Below are positions 33,015 to 42,197 of a DNA stretch of 64,000 nt, in pieces. Position 1 is the first letter of the stretch. Each line of letters begins with the position of its first letter. The DNA lies in assembly GCA_963793295.1 (NCBI GenBank), contig CAWBZX010000013.1:248001-312000 (forward strand). Reading direction: 5' to 3'. The position numbers and the translations under genes were made by a program. Under the pieces are notes generated by a model. The model searched no databases, had not been told where the DNA came from, and saw nothing but the letters and a program-made list of their open reading frames with translations. The stretch comes from JAHDHW01 sp963793295. Its GTDB lineage: Bacteria; Bacteroidota; Bacteroidia; Chitinophagales; Saprospiraceae.

Positions 33015-34436
33015 TCAATACTCAAATTCCAGCTTTTGGCTCGGAAAGCCAAATAAGTATTTTTCTTTTATCAAAACGGCCACTTTTTCAGGAACCAATT
33101 CATCCCAGTTAGCCTCATCCGCCTGGAGCATTTCCAGCACATCCTTTGAAAAAATATGCAAAAATTCAGCATTGAAGCCTTTTATATCAACGATCTGATT
33201 ACTATCTAAAAGATGCTGATATAAAAATTTTATTCCCTCCGGCACTGGAAGGTTAACGCTAGTCATCAATTCCTCACTTCCTTCTTGCATGGATGGATAA
33301 ACGTACATTTTTATATTTCGGGTAAACAATTCTCCAAATGATGTTAACAATCGGCCATCCCGATTCCTTTGATATTTATCATTTATTATTTCGAGCATTT
33401 GACGAACCCCAATAACAAGCCCAAGCTTCTGAATTTTGAAATCAGAAAGATAGGTTATCAGTTTTTGATGTTCTTCACAATTTGATATAACCACTGTTTG
33501 TCCCAAAGCACATAATACGTCAGCACGATCCAAGAAATCTTTTTCATCAAGCTCTCCTGTCAAACACAGGTTGTCCATCGTAATTTCCGTTAAAAGAACA
33601 GCGTTTCTGGAATCCACATCGGGCTCATTTCTAAATTGCTCCCAACTGAATTTAATCATATCCAGATTGACCAAAGTCGCTGGCCTGAAACTACCCCTAA
33701 CAACCAATACGTTCTTTTTGTATAAAAATTCCGATGCATGAATATTCCGGCCATCCGGACCAAAAATAGCAACATCACTTAAATTGTGCTTTACGAGAAT
33801 TAGACTTAATCGGCGATTATCAAGATCTTTAAAATCCGGGCCTGTTATCCGAACCATATCAATGACAACTCTATCATGAAGGTTATCCATTAAAGACTGC
33901 AACATTACCTCCGGATCATCATTGTAATGATAACACGCGTAAACCAAATTGACCCCCAAGATACCAACAGCCTGCTGTTGCAGTTTAGTGTCATTGTCCA
34001 ACATTTTTACATGTAAAACGATATCATTTGGATCCGCATCAGGATGTAATTGAAAACGCAAACCCAGCCAACCATCACCTTGAACTGTTTTTGTATAATT
34101 TAGCGCAGATACTGTATCAGCGAAAACAAAAAAATTCCAGCCAGGTTTTTCATTTTGCAGACGGGAATTCATTAGCTCGTATTCATGATCTAGCATTTTG
34201 TAAAGACGGGATTCGCAAACGTATCGACTGCTAGCCTCTTGTCCGTATATTTTGTCAGAATATACTTTGTCATATGCCGACATTGTTTTCGCAATTGTAC
34301 CCGCTGCACCTCCTGCCTGAAAGAAATGCCGAGCGACTTCTTGTCCTGCTCCTATTTCAGCAAATGTTCCATAAATCCCATCTTCGAGATTTATTTCAAG
34401 TGCCTTTTGCTCTGTTTCTAATGCTTGACGTGCCAT
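33015..34436 (-). CDS. Conserved bacterial protein of unknown function (473 aa)
   Basis: This 473-residue protein begins MARQALETEQKALEINL and continues DGIYGTFAEIGAGQEVAR and FFQAGGAAGTIAKTMSAYD. I recall near-identical N termini in many Bacteroidota and other phyla under conflicting database names (TonB-dependent receptor, nicotinate-nucleotide adenylyltransferase). The sequence supports neither name: there is no signal peptide, barrel or plug, and no HxGH nucleotidyltransferase motif. It is soluble and globular, with mixed alpha/beta composition. A conserved SAYDK and YGQEASSRYVCESRL region suggests a specific family function, but I cannot name it. It lies 18 bases before the M15 gene and could be co-transcribed with it. 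Confidence 0.75.
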   Translation of the reverse strand: MARQALETEQKALEINLEDGIYGTFAEIGAGQEVARHFFQAGGAAGTIAKTMSAYDKVYSDKIYGQEASSRYVCESRLYKMLDHEYELMNSRLQNEKPGWNFFVFADTVSALNYTKTVQGDGWLGLRFQLHPDADPNDIVLHVKMLDNDTKLQQQAVGILGVNLVYACYHYNDDPEVMLQSLMDNLHDRVVIDMVRITGPDFKDLDNRRLSLILVKHNLSDVAIFGPDGRNIHASEFLYKKNVLVVRGSFRPATLVNLDMIKFSWEQFRNEPDVDSRNAVLLTEITMDNLCLTGELDEKDFLDRADVLCALGQTVVISNCEEHQKLITYLSDFKIQKLGLVIGVRQMLEIINDKYQRNRDGRLLTSFGELFTRNIKMYVYPSMQEGSEELMTSVNLPVPEGIKFLYQHLLDSNQIVDIKGFNAEFLHIFSKDVLEMLQADEANWDELVPEKVAVLIKEKYLFGFPSQKLEFEY

Positions 34437-34587
34437 TTTTTTTTCATTTTGGAGTTAACAAAAATACAATATTTTATTGTGAGATTTGTAGTAAAGAATA
34501 AGGTACTTGATGATTCTTTATAACATTTACAAATTCTATGCAAATTAGAACCATTCCAGTTACTGATAATCAACAATGAACTGTGTA

Positions 34588-34623
34588 GGTGCAAAAACCG
34601 TTATTATTTCGTAATTTTGCACC
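34588..34623 (+). promoter_or_regulatory. mnmG promoter overlapped by an inverted repeat
   Basis: GGTGCAAAA (34588-34596) and TTTTGCACC (34615-34623) are a perfect 9-bp inverted repeat with an 18-base spacer. TAATTTTG (34612-34619), an exact -7 match, overlaps the right arm. The ATG follows 32 bases later. Confidence 0.5.
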
Positions 34624-34655
34624 ACTTTTTTAAGATTTAAAATTACTTATAAATA

Positions 34656-36521
34656 ATGTTTCCAAAATATGATGTCATAGTTGTTGGTGCTGGTCATAGC
34701 GGTTGTGAAGCAGCTGTAGCAGCGGCAAATCTCGGATCAAAGATTTTGCTTGTAACGATGAATATGCAGACGATTGCACAGATGTCTTGTAACCCAGCTA
34801 TGGGTGGTGTTGCAAAAGGGCAAATCGTTCGGGAAATAGATGCTTTGGGAGGGTATTCCGGAATCGTTACTGATCATACGATGATTCAATTTAGAATGCT
34901 GAACCGCTCTAAAGGACCAGCGATGTGGAGTCCTCGTGCCCAAAGTGATAGAATGCTATTTGCTACAAAATGGCGGGAGATGCTGGAAGCCAATCCTAAT
35001 ATTGACTTTTGGCAAGAAATGGTTACCGGCCTGATTGTAAAAGATGGAAGAGTTTGTGGCGTTCGAACTGGAATGGGTTTGGAGATAGAAAGCAAAACTG
35101 TTATCCTAACTAACGGAACCTTTTTGAATGGCTTGATTCATATTGGTGAAAAAAAATTCGGTGGTGGTAGAGCAGGTGAACGAGCTGCCAAAGGTATAAC
35201 TGAACAACTCGTTGAATTAGGTTTTGAATCAGGCCGTATGAAAACAGGTACGCCTCCTCGGGTTGATGGTCGCTCTTTGAATTGGGATCGTATGGAGGTT
35301 CAACCGGGTGATGAAAACCCTTCCAGGTTTTCTTTCACTGATACACCAAAATTAGAGAAACAACGACCTTGTTATATCACTTATACCAATAAAAAAGTAC
35401 ATGAAGTTTTAGAAACCGGCTTTGATCGATCGCCCATGTTTAATGGCCGGATTCGTGGTGTGGGTCCTCGTTATTGCCCTTCGATCGAAGATAAAGTTAA
35501 TCGTTTTGCAGAGCGAGATCGACATCAGCTTTTTGTGGAACCAGAAGGATGGAGTACAGTAGAAATTTATGTCAATGGATTTTCTTCTTCCTTGCCCGAA
35601 GATGTTCAGTTTAAAGCAATGCAATTAATCGAAGGATTTGAAAATGCAAAGATGTTTCGCCCAGGATATGCCATCGAATATGATTATTTTCCACCAACTC
35701 AATTGAAAATTTCTTTAGAAACAAAACTGGTTAAAAACTTGTTTTTTGCCGGACAAATTAACGGAACGACTGGATACGAAGAAGCAGCATGCCAAGGGCT
35801 AATGGCTGGCATTAATGCCCACAGATCCATAAAAGATGAAGAACCATTCGTATTAAAACGATCGGAAGCTTACATCGGCGTTTTGATTGATGATTTGGTG
35901 AATAAAGGTACAAATGAGCCTTATCGAATGTTTACTTCACGAGCTGAATATCGTATTCTGCTTCGCCAGGATAATGCAGATATTCGGCTTAGCCCTAGAG
36001 CTAAAAAGCTGGGAATGCAAAACATGGATGAGCGAATTGAACGCGTAAACCTGAAGGTAACTACAGCTAAAGAGATTGAATCTTTTTTCCGAAAAACCAG
36101 TGTCGAACCAGATCAAATTAATCCTTACCTAGAAAGTATCGGTTCTGCTCCAATTCGGCAAAAATTGAAATTACACAATATCTTGCTTCGTCCGGGTATT
36201 GGAATATCTGACCTTCAAAAAGCATTGCCTTTTCTAAATGACTATATCCAAATTCAAGATGATGAAAGTGGCAACTTAGCTGAGATCAACATGAAATATG
36301 AAGGATATATCCAAAAAGAAAATGATATGGTGGAAAAGATGAATCGCCTTGAACAGGTTCGATTGAATGAAGATTTTGATTATAAAACATTAAGCTCCCT
36401 TTCTTCTGAGGCCGTTGAAAAACTGAGTCATATTCAACCTCGGACAATCGGTCAGGCAAGCCGGATTAGTGGTGTTTCTCCTTCAGATATTTCTGTTCTT
36501 TTGGTACATATGGGGAGATAA
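34656..36521 (+). CDS. mnmG: tRNA uridine-5-carboxymethylaminomethyl synthase subunit MnmG (GidA)
   Basis: The 621-residue FAD enzyme modifies the wobble uridine of certain tRNAs together with MnmE. The dinucleotide motif GAGHSG lies at 11-16. NPAMGGVAKGQIVREIDALG, KTGTPPRVDGRS and GPRYCPSIEDKV are invariant MnmG blocks, and the last contains the substrate cysteine. GTTGYEEAACQG and FTSRAEYRILLRQDNAD are present further on. Length is standard and the C-terminal MnmE-binding domain is complete, ending SPSDISVLLVHMGR. It is a single-gene unit in the window. Confidence 0.98.
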   Translation: MFPKYDVIVVGAGHSGCEAAVAAANLGSKILLVTMNMQTIAQMSCNPAMGGVAKGQIVREIDALGGYSGIVTDHTMIQFRMLNRSKGPAMWSPRAQSDRMLFATKWREMLEANPNIDFWQEMVTGLIVKDGRVCGVRTGMGLEIESKTVILTNGTFLNGLIHIGEKKFGGGRAGERAAKGITEQLVELGFESGRMKTGTPPRVDGRSLNWDRMEVQPGDENPSRFSFTDTPKLEKQRPCYITYTNKKVHEVLETGFDRSPMFNGRIRGVGPRYCPSIEDKVNRFAERDRHQLFVEPEGWSTVEIYVNGFSSSLPEDVQFKAMQLIEGFENAKMFRPGYAIEYDYFPPTQLKISLETKLVKNLFFAGQINGTTGYEEAACQGLMAGINAHRSIKDEEPFVLKRSEAYIGVLIDDLVNKGTNEPYRMFTSRAEYRILLRQDNADIRLSPRAKKLGMQNMDERIERVNLKVTTAKEIESFFRKTSVEPDQINPYLESIGSAPIRQKLKLHNILLRPGIGISDLQKALPFLNDYIQIQDDESGNLAEINMKYEGYIQKENDMVEKMNRLEQVRLNEDFDYKTLSSLSSEAVEKLSHIQPRTIGQASRISGVSPSDISVLLVHMGR

Positions 36522-36544
36522 TTTATCCTGGAAAATATTTTCGC

Positions 36545-37393
36545 TTATTGCAATAGGTTAAGAATATATCGTTGATAGCCTCCATTAGAGGTCAAAGTAC
36601 CGCAATTACTGTCCGTATTTACTGCATTTAACACAAAATCTTTCCGGCTTGCATTGTCGTAATATCTGTTTTGGAGCCATTTAAAATTGGGATTGCTTTC
36701 TAACCTATTAAGAATTGGAACGATCCCTGTCCTATCAAAAATTGAAGTTTTACAAATCAATTCAGCAGCATAACGATCAACTTTTAATACATTCTCTTCG
36801 TTAAAATCCAAATTTTTTAAACTCAGCGCAAGCGTGTGGGAGTCCGTTCCATCGGCAGTGGGAATTTGTTTCGCGATATCCTCTAATTTTGAAGTATTAT
36901 ATTCAGAAATAAGACGGTTCAGCAGATTTCTTTCATTCATCAGGGAAGCTTCAAACGCAATAATATAATACAATTCATGCTCTGTTTCCAGTGCTTTCAA
37001 AAATCCTGTTGTAATGTAAAAGTGCCCTCCGGGAATAGCAAAGGCATTAATCTCTTCCTCTTTCAAAATGGTCACTCTCCAATGCCGATCGTAATTCCAC
37101 TTATCTGCTTCATTAGATTGATGATCCAAGCGAAGGGAATTCGTCGCCTGGTTGTAAAGGTTTTGGACATACCAGTAAACTGAAGTATCAAAGGGAGGCA
37201 CGTTAGGCAAAATATTAAAATTTTCACCGTCGTTTGCGATAGCTACCCGAGTTATATCTCCAAGCTTTTCTCTTAATTCTTTACTAAATTCGCTGGGTTT
37301 TAGTGGCTCGTCATTATTCTTTTGGCAGGAAAGGAAAAGACTCATTAATATTAAATAAAAAGCCACCAACAGGCTGTTTGTTGCATAGTTCAT
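36545..37393 (-). CDS. Predicted inactive M48-like lipoprotein
   Basis: The 282-residue protein has a lipoprotein signal ending FLSC, with Cys23 as the likely anchor. Residues 104-160 follow the M48 peptidase pattern closely: WRVTILKEEEINAFAIPGG and FYITTGFLKALETEHELYYI. Where active enzymes have HEXXH this protein has FEASL at 147-151, so both zinc histidines are lost and only the glutamate remains. The downstream ExxxD position also lacks its Glu (VLKVDRYAAEL). All three zinc ligands are therefore absent. The frame is intact and the fold markers are kept, so a non-catalytic role is likely rather than decay. It faces mnmG convergently. Confidence 0.75.
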   Translation of the reverse strand: MNYATNSLLVAFYLILMSLFLSCQKNNDEPLKPSEFSKELREKLGDITRVAIANDGENFNILPNVPPFDTSVYWYVQNLYNQATNSLRLDHQSNEADKWNYDRHWRVTILKEEEINAFAIPGGHFYITTGFLKALETEHELYYIIAFEASLMNERNLLNRLISEYNTSKLEDIAKQIPTADGTDSHTLALSLKNLDFNEENVLKVDRYAAELICKTSIFDRTGIVPILNRLESNPNFKWLQNRYYDNASRKDFVLNAVNTDSNCGTLTSNGGYQRYILNLLQ

Positions 37394-37543
37394 TTGTTCT
37401 TGTTTTTGTTCTTGTTTTTGTTGTTCTTCAGTAAAATATGCAGCAAAAATCTTTCCAGAAATTGTTAAAAAACAAACAAAAACTGATCAAGTCAACAACA
37501 AATGCGTTAGTGAAAAAATGACTGCTTAATGGCTTCATGTCCA

Positions 37544-39370
37544 TTATTTGTTGTCATACATTTTTTCAATTTGACCTTGATATTTTTCCAGAATAACTCT
37601 TCTTTTCAGCTTCAATGTTGGAGTTAGTTCTGATTCGGTCCCATCAGCTTTGACAGGTTCCCAGGCTGCATCCAGAAGCGCAAACTTTTTAATTTGCTCA
37701 ATATGACTAAATTGCGGATTATACCGATTGACAATTTCCTGAAAATGGTCAACCACTTCCGGCTGATTAATAACATCGCCAAGCGATGACCAGTTAATCC
37801 CTCTTTTGGCACACCAATTTTTTAAAGCTTCGGATGAGGGAACAATCAGCGCCGAAACGAATTTGCGTTTTTCTCCAACAACCATCATTTGTTCGATCAA
37901 AAAATCTTCTTTAAACTTATTCTCGATTGGAGCGGGTGCCACGTATTTCCCTCCCGAAGTTTTGAGCAATTCTTTTTTCCGATCTGTGATTTTCAGAAAC
38001 TCACGACCCGTTGGCCCATCGATTAATTTTCCAACATCACCGGTACAGAACCATGATTTACCGTCGATCACTTTTGTAACATCTGCGGTTTGCTCTGGTT
38101 TGTTATAATATCCCATCATAATATTTGGCCCGGCTGCTAAGATTTCACCTTCTCCTTCCCTGTAATTTCCGTCACTGGAATCAATGAAAATTTCTACATC
38201 CGGCAAAGTGGGACCAACTGATCCAATCATAGCTCCTCCTGGTTCATAGGTATTAATGGTTATCCCCGGCGATGTTTCTGTTAAGCCATATCCCTCTCTT
38301 ATCGGAATGCCGGCAGCAGAAAAAATTCTTATCATTTTAACCGGACAAGCTGCTGCTCCTGTAAGTATCCCTTTAACATTTCCTCCCAATGCTTCACGCC
38401 ATTTACTAAAAATTAACTTATCCGCAATCGACCATTTTATAGCATCTAAACCACCAAATTTTTTATCAAAATCATAATCGTCCGTTAAACTTAAAGCCCA
38501 AAAGAACAACTTTTTCTTTGTTCCGGTCAGCGCTAATCCTTTGTTATATATTTTTTCATAAACCTTTTCTAAAAGTCGCGGCACTGTTGTAAAAAAATGT
38601 GGTTTGATTGTTTGTAGGTCGCCGGTTTCCCCACCTAAATTATCGGTTCCTGTAAACGTAATGCAAATGCTGTTGTAAGCATACGCGTAGGATGCGGTCC
38701 GTTCAAAAATGTGGCAAATTGGTAAGAAACTCAATACTTTTTCATCGGTGTCAACAGGTAGTAAGGCATCAACTCCAAAAACATTACTCACGATATTATG
38801 GTGCGAGAGCATCACTCCTTTGGGATTGCCTGTAGTACCTGAAGTGTATATAATCGTTGCCAGCTCTTCCGGCTTTATGCTCTCTTTTATTTTTTCAACT
38901 TCTGATAAGTCTCCCTCTGCAAAAATATCTTTCCAATACTTTAAACCATCTCTTTTATCAAAGGTGTAAATGTCAATTAAAGACTTAACTTTCGATTGGG
39001 CAGTTTTTACTTTATCATATAAATCACCCTCTCCAACAAAGCAATACTTCACATTTGAATCATTAAAAATATATTCATATTCATCAGAACTGATCGTCGG
39101 ATAAACCGGAACATTGATCGCTCCAATTTGCTGCAATCCAATATCCATAATTACCCATTCAGGACGGTTTTTATAAACTACGAGAGCAATTTTATCACCT
39201 GGTTTCACACCCAGCTTGAGCAAACCAAGGCTAACTTTGTTAGCCATTTCAATGATTTCATCTGTGCTGAAATAAACCCATTTATCATTTTGTTTATACC
39301 CGTATGCTTTTTTAAGCGGATGGTTTTCTTTTTGATAATGAATAAAATCGAATAGTCTGGTAGGTTTCAT
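37544..39370 (-). CDS. Long-chain acyl-CoA synthetase (AMP-binding)
   Basis: The 608-residue adenylate-forming enzyme activates fatty acids to acyl-CoA. The AMP-binding loop IIYTSGTTGNPKGVMLSH lies at about 173-190. GYGLTETSPGITIN and WFCTGDVGKLID are the other adenylation motifs, and KELLKTSGGKYVAPAPIE is the hinge to the C-terminal lid. It is membrane-peripheral and cytoplasmic. The second synthetase lies 105 bases upstream on the same strand and has the same domain order, so the pair probably arose by tandem duplication and then diverged in substrate range. Confidence 0.95.
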   Translation of the reverse strand: MKPTRLFDFIHYQKENHPLKKAYGYKQNDKWVYFSTDEIIEMANKVSLGLLKLGVKPGDKIALVVYKNRPEWVIMDIGLQQIGAINVPVYPTISSDEYEYIFNDSNVKYCFVGEGDLYDKVKTAQSKVKSLIDIYTFDKRDGLKYWKDIFAEGDLSEVEKIKESIKPEELATIIYTSGTTGNPKGVMLSHHNIVSNVFGVDALLPVDTDEKVLSFLPICHIFERTASYAYAYNSICITFTGTDNLGGETGDLQTIKPHFFTTVPRLLEKVYEKIYNKGLALTGTKKKLFFWALSLTDDYDFDKKFGGLDAIKWSIADKLIFSKWREALGGNVKGILTGAAACPVKMIRIFSAAGIPIREGYGLTETSPGITINTYEPGGAMIGSVGPTLPDVEIFIDSSDGNYREGEGEILAAGPNIMMGYYNKPEQTADVTKVIDGKSWFCTGDVGKLIDGPTGREFLKITDRKKELLKTSGGKYVAPAPIENKFKEDFLIEQMMVVGEKRKFVSALIVPSSEALKNWCAKRGINWSSLGDVINQPEVVDHFQEIVNRYNPQFSHIEQIKKFALLDAAWEPVKADGTESELTPTLKLKRRVILEKYQGQIEKMYDNK

Positions 39371-39475
39371 CTGAATATTTTTTTAATAAATCGTCTGACT
39401 AAAATAAATGATTTTTATAACAAGAAGAGCTGAAAGAACATTTTTGTTTTAAAATGAGTGCAATATACCTTTCAT

Positions 39476-41266
39476 TTAGACTCCGGTGTTTTTATACATC
39501 TCCTCAATTTCGCTTAGGTGTTTTTCTAATAAATAAGGGCGCCTTAATTTTAAAGTGGGTGTTATCTCTCCGTTCTCTACACTCCAATCTTCATAAAGTA
39601 AGGTAAATTTGCGAATTTTTTCCTGATTCGTTAATTCGTTATTTATCGATTCGATTATCTGTTCAAAATGACGCACAACTTTGGGGTTGATCACCATGTA
39701 TTGTTCCGCAGTCCAATGAACTTTATTTTCTTCACACCACTTTTTTAGCATACTAAAAACTGGAACAATCAGTACTGCCACAAACGGACGGTTAAACCCT
39801 ACTATCATTGATTGCTCAATAAAAGGAGAGTCATTAAGCAGGTTTTCGATAGTTTGAGGAGAGACAAACTTGCCTGTCGTTGTTTTGAAAATATCTTTTT
39901 TACGATCCGTTATTTTCAAAAAACGCTTGTGTACTATTTTTCCAACATCACCAGTATGAAACCAACCTGTCTCGTCTAAAACCTGAGCAGTCAATTCCGG
40001 ATTGTTATAATATCCCAGCATTACACCTGGCCCTTTCACTATGATTTCTCCTTCTCCTTCATCGTTTGGATGATCAATTTTAAGTTGTACTCCGGGAACA
40101 GGAATACCGACTGTTCCAAAGCGAACACCTCCTGGTTCAAAGCGATTAAAAGAGATTACAGGAGAGGTCTCGGTAAGGCCATATCCTTCCCTTATTTCAA
40201 TACCTGCTGCTGAAAACAGCCGTCCTAGCTTTGGTTGTAGCGCTGCAGCTCCAACAACAACTCCCTCGACTCGATTACCCAAAGCCATTCGCCAACTTCT
40301 ATAAACCAGTAAATCTGCAATTTTCAATTTTAAAAAATACAAAGGCGACAAGCCTTTTTTCCCATCATATCGTTCCCCAAAAGCAATCGCCCAAAGTAAC
40401 ATTCCTTTTTTCAGGCGATTCATTTTGTTGGTTCTTTCTAAAATACCATCGTAAAATTTTTCTAAAAACCGCGGCACACTTGCGAAATAATGGGGGCGGA
40501 CCTCTTTAGCATAATCGATTAAATTAACCCGTTTATCAACATAATAAACCGAGGCTCCTGCTGCGATGTAAGCATAAGAAACCATTCGTTCAAAAATATG
40601 GCTCAACGGTAAGAAACTAATGGCTCTTTTATCGCGATTGATAGGAACTAAAGAAAGCGTCGCTTTTATATTGCTGACAATATTCTTATGAGAAAGCATG
40701 ACACCTTTCGGAACACCTGATGATCCGGAAGTATAAATAATTGTGGCCAGGTCATCTTCATGAATGGCTGCTTTAAAACCTTGAAAATCTTCCAAATGCT
40801 TATCCGTCGGCTCTTTAGCAAGCATACTCCATCCCGACACATTATTTATTTCTTCCAGGCAAAATATTTTTTTAAGGTTTAAAATATTCTCAAAAACCTT
40901 TTCTACCTTTTCATATAATTCTTTAGAGGAAGTAATACAAAATTTCACTTCGGAATCCTTCAAGATAAATTCTAATTCCTTTTCGCCAATAGCGGAATGT
41001 ATGGGAACGACGACAACACCGATTTGCTGCATACCAAAATCCAAAAAATTCCAGTATGCATTTCCTTGCTCAAATATTAATGCAACTTTATCATTACGAT
41101 TGAGACCAAGGTCAAGCAAACCTGCACTTACTTTGTTAATCTGATTAAGACAATCCGCTGTATTATATTTTTTCCATTTCAACCCTTCGCGATGAGCTAA
41201 AGCTATTTTTTGAGGGTATATCGCCTGCTGATATGGAAAAATATCAAAAAGTCGCCTGAAATTCAT
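39476..41266 (-). CDS. Second long-chain acyl-CoA synthetase (AMP-binding)
   Basis: The 596-residue protein is a paralogue of the downstream synthetase. The AMP loop reads IIYTSGSSGVPKGVMLSH, and GYGLTETSPVISFN, WFHTGDVGKIVH and KDIFKTTTGKFVSPQTIE match the same positions. Length and motif order are complete. It is first of the two on the minus strand and follows the YceI terminator, so it should have its own promoter in the 203-base gap upstream. Chain-length preference cannot be read from the sequence. Confidence 0.95.
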   Translation of the reverse strand: MNFRRLFDIFPYQQAIYPQKIALAHREGLKWKKYNTADCLNQINKVSAGLLDLGLNRNDKVALIFEQGNAYWNFLDFGMQQIGVVVVPIHSAIGEKELEFILKDSEVKFCITSSKELYEKVEKVFENILNLKKIFCLEEINNVSGWSMLAKEPTDKHLEDFQGFKAAIHEDDLATIIYTSGSSGVPKGVMLSHKNIVSNIKATLSLVPINRDKRAISFLPLSHIFERMVSYAYIAAGASVYYVDKRVNLIDYAKEVRPHYFASVPRFLEKFYDGILERTNKMNRLKKGMLLWAIAFGERYDGKKGLSPLYFLKLKIADLLVYRSWRMALGNRVEGVVVGAAALQPKLGRLFSAAGIEIREGYGLTETSPVISFNRFEPGGVRFGTVGIPVPGVQLKIDHPNDEGEGEIIVKGPGVMLGYYNNPELTAQVLDETGWFHTGDVGKIVHKRFLKITDRKKDIFKTTTGKFVSPQTIENLLNDSPFIEQSMIVGFNRPFVAVLIVPVFSMLKKWCEENKVHWTAEQYMVINPKVVRHFEQIIESINNELTNQEKIRKFTLLYEDWSVENGEITPTLKLRRPYLLEKHLSEIEEMYKNTGV

Positions 41267-41380
41267 ATCACTAACAACATTGGTTCGATTTATCGTTTTG
41301 TGTAAGAAGCTTTTGAAATGAAATATTTCTCATTCCTAAAGTAGATAAAATTTATTGAACTTGAATGTTATTTGAACCAA

Positions 41381-41410
41381 AAAAGCGTCTCACAACAAGG
41401 AGACGCTTTT
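41381..41410 (-). terminator. Terminator of the YceI gene
   Basis: AAAAGCGTCTC (41381-41391) pairs with GAGACGCTTTT (41400-41410). On the minus strand the GC-rich stem ends in a T-run, as required for a gene ending at 41470. Confidence 0.8.
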
Positions 41411-41469
41411 TTAATATTATTTTAGATTAGAATGTATAAACCTAATGTAGTCAGACTATTTAGAATTAA

Positions 41470-42129
41470 TTATCTAGCTGTTGCTTCCAATTGAATGTTT
41501 AGCGAAACATCATCATGAATAATTTTATCTGCTGCGGTTCCTATTATTGCTGCGTTATACTTCATATCCCATTCTGTCCGATTGATCGTAAACTTTGGAG
41601 AAACAACAGATATTTTGTCTTCCATAACTACGATGTTGGCTGGGAAACTTATACTTTTTGTAATTCCTTTAAGCATCAGATTTCCTTTAATCGTAGAGTT
41701 AGCTTCTGGGTTGCCGCTTAGAGGCTCGACAGAAACGATGGTGAATTCACCGTTAGGGTGATTTTCAGCATCAAAAAAATCAGGAGATTTCATGTGGCTC
41801 ATAAATTTAGCTTTCATACCATCATCCAAAGTTACTTCAGACATTGATTTGATATCAATTTCAATAACTCCGCTTGTAACTTTGCCGTTTTCGGAGGCCA
41901 GCTTGCCACTTCCAATTTGAAACGCACCATTGTGTGCACCGCCTACTTTGGTGGCTGCCCAGTAAACATTCCCATTAGTTACTCCATAAACCTTTGCATC
42001 TGTGGATGGTTTTGCTATGGTTTGAGAAGCTTCACCAGTTGTGGCGGCTTCACCTTCAGGTTTATTTTTACATGAAATTATTAAGCTTAATGCAAAAAAC
42101 GCAATTAAAAGATTCGAACTGATTTTCAT
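41470..42129 (-). CDS. YceI-family lipoprotein
   Basis: The 219-residue protein has a standard lipobox (LIISC, Cys20), followed by a short Glu/Ala/Thr-rich tether. The remaining residues form a YceI lipocalin-like barrel: GAFQIGSGKLASENGKV, SHMKSPDFFDAENHPNG and GNLMLKGITKSISFPANI are family blocks. YceI proteins bind isoprenoid or amphiphilic ligands in the periplasm. Lipidation is common in the Bacteroidota members. It follows the MerR gene by 68 bases on the same strand and ends with its own terminator. Confidence 0.94.
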   Translation of the reverse strand: MKISSNLLIAFFALSLIISCKNKPEGEAATTGEASQTIAKPSTDAKVYGVTNGNVYWAATKVGGAHNGAFQIGSGKLASENGKVTSGVIEIDIKSMSEVTLDDGMKAKFMSHMKSPDFFDAENHPNGEFTIVSVEPLSGNPEANSTIKGNLMLKGITKSISFPANIVVMEDKISVVSPKFTINRTEWDMKYNAAIIGTAADKIIHDDVSLNIQLEATAR

Positions 42130-42197
42130 TGTTTTGGTATTATGATTTAGAAATAATGTGCGAATTTAGTCAATTTTTAAAGACAAAAAATAAATAT

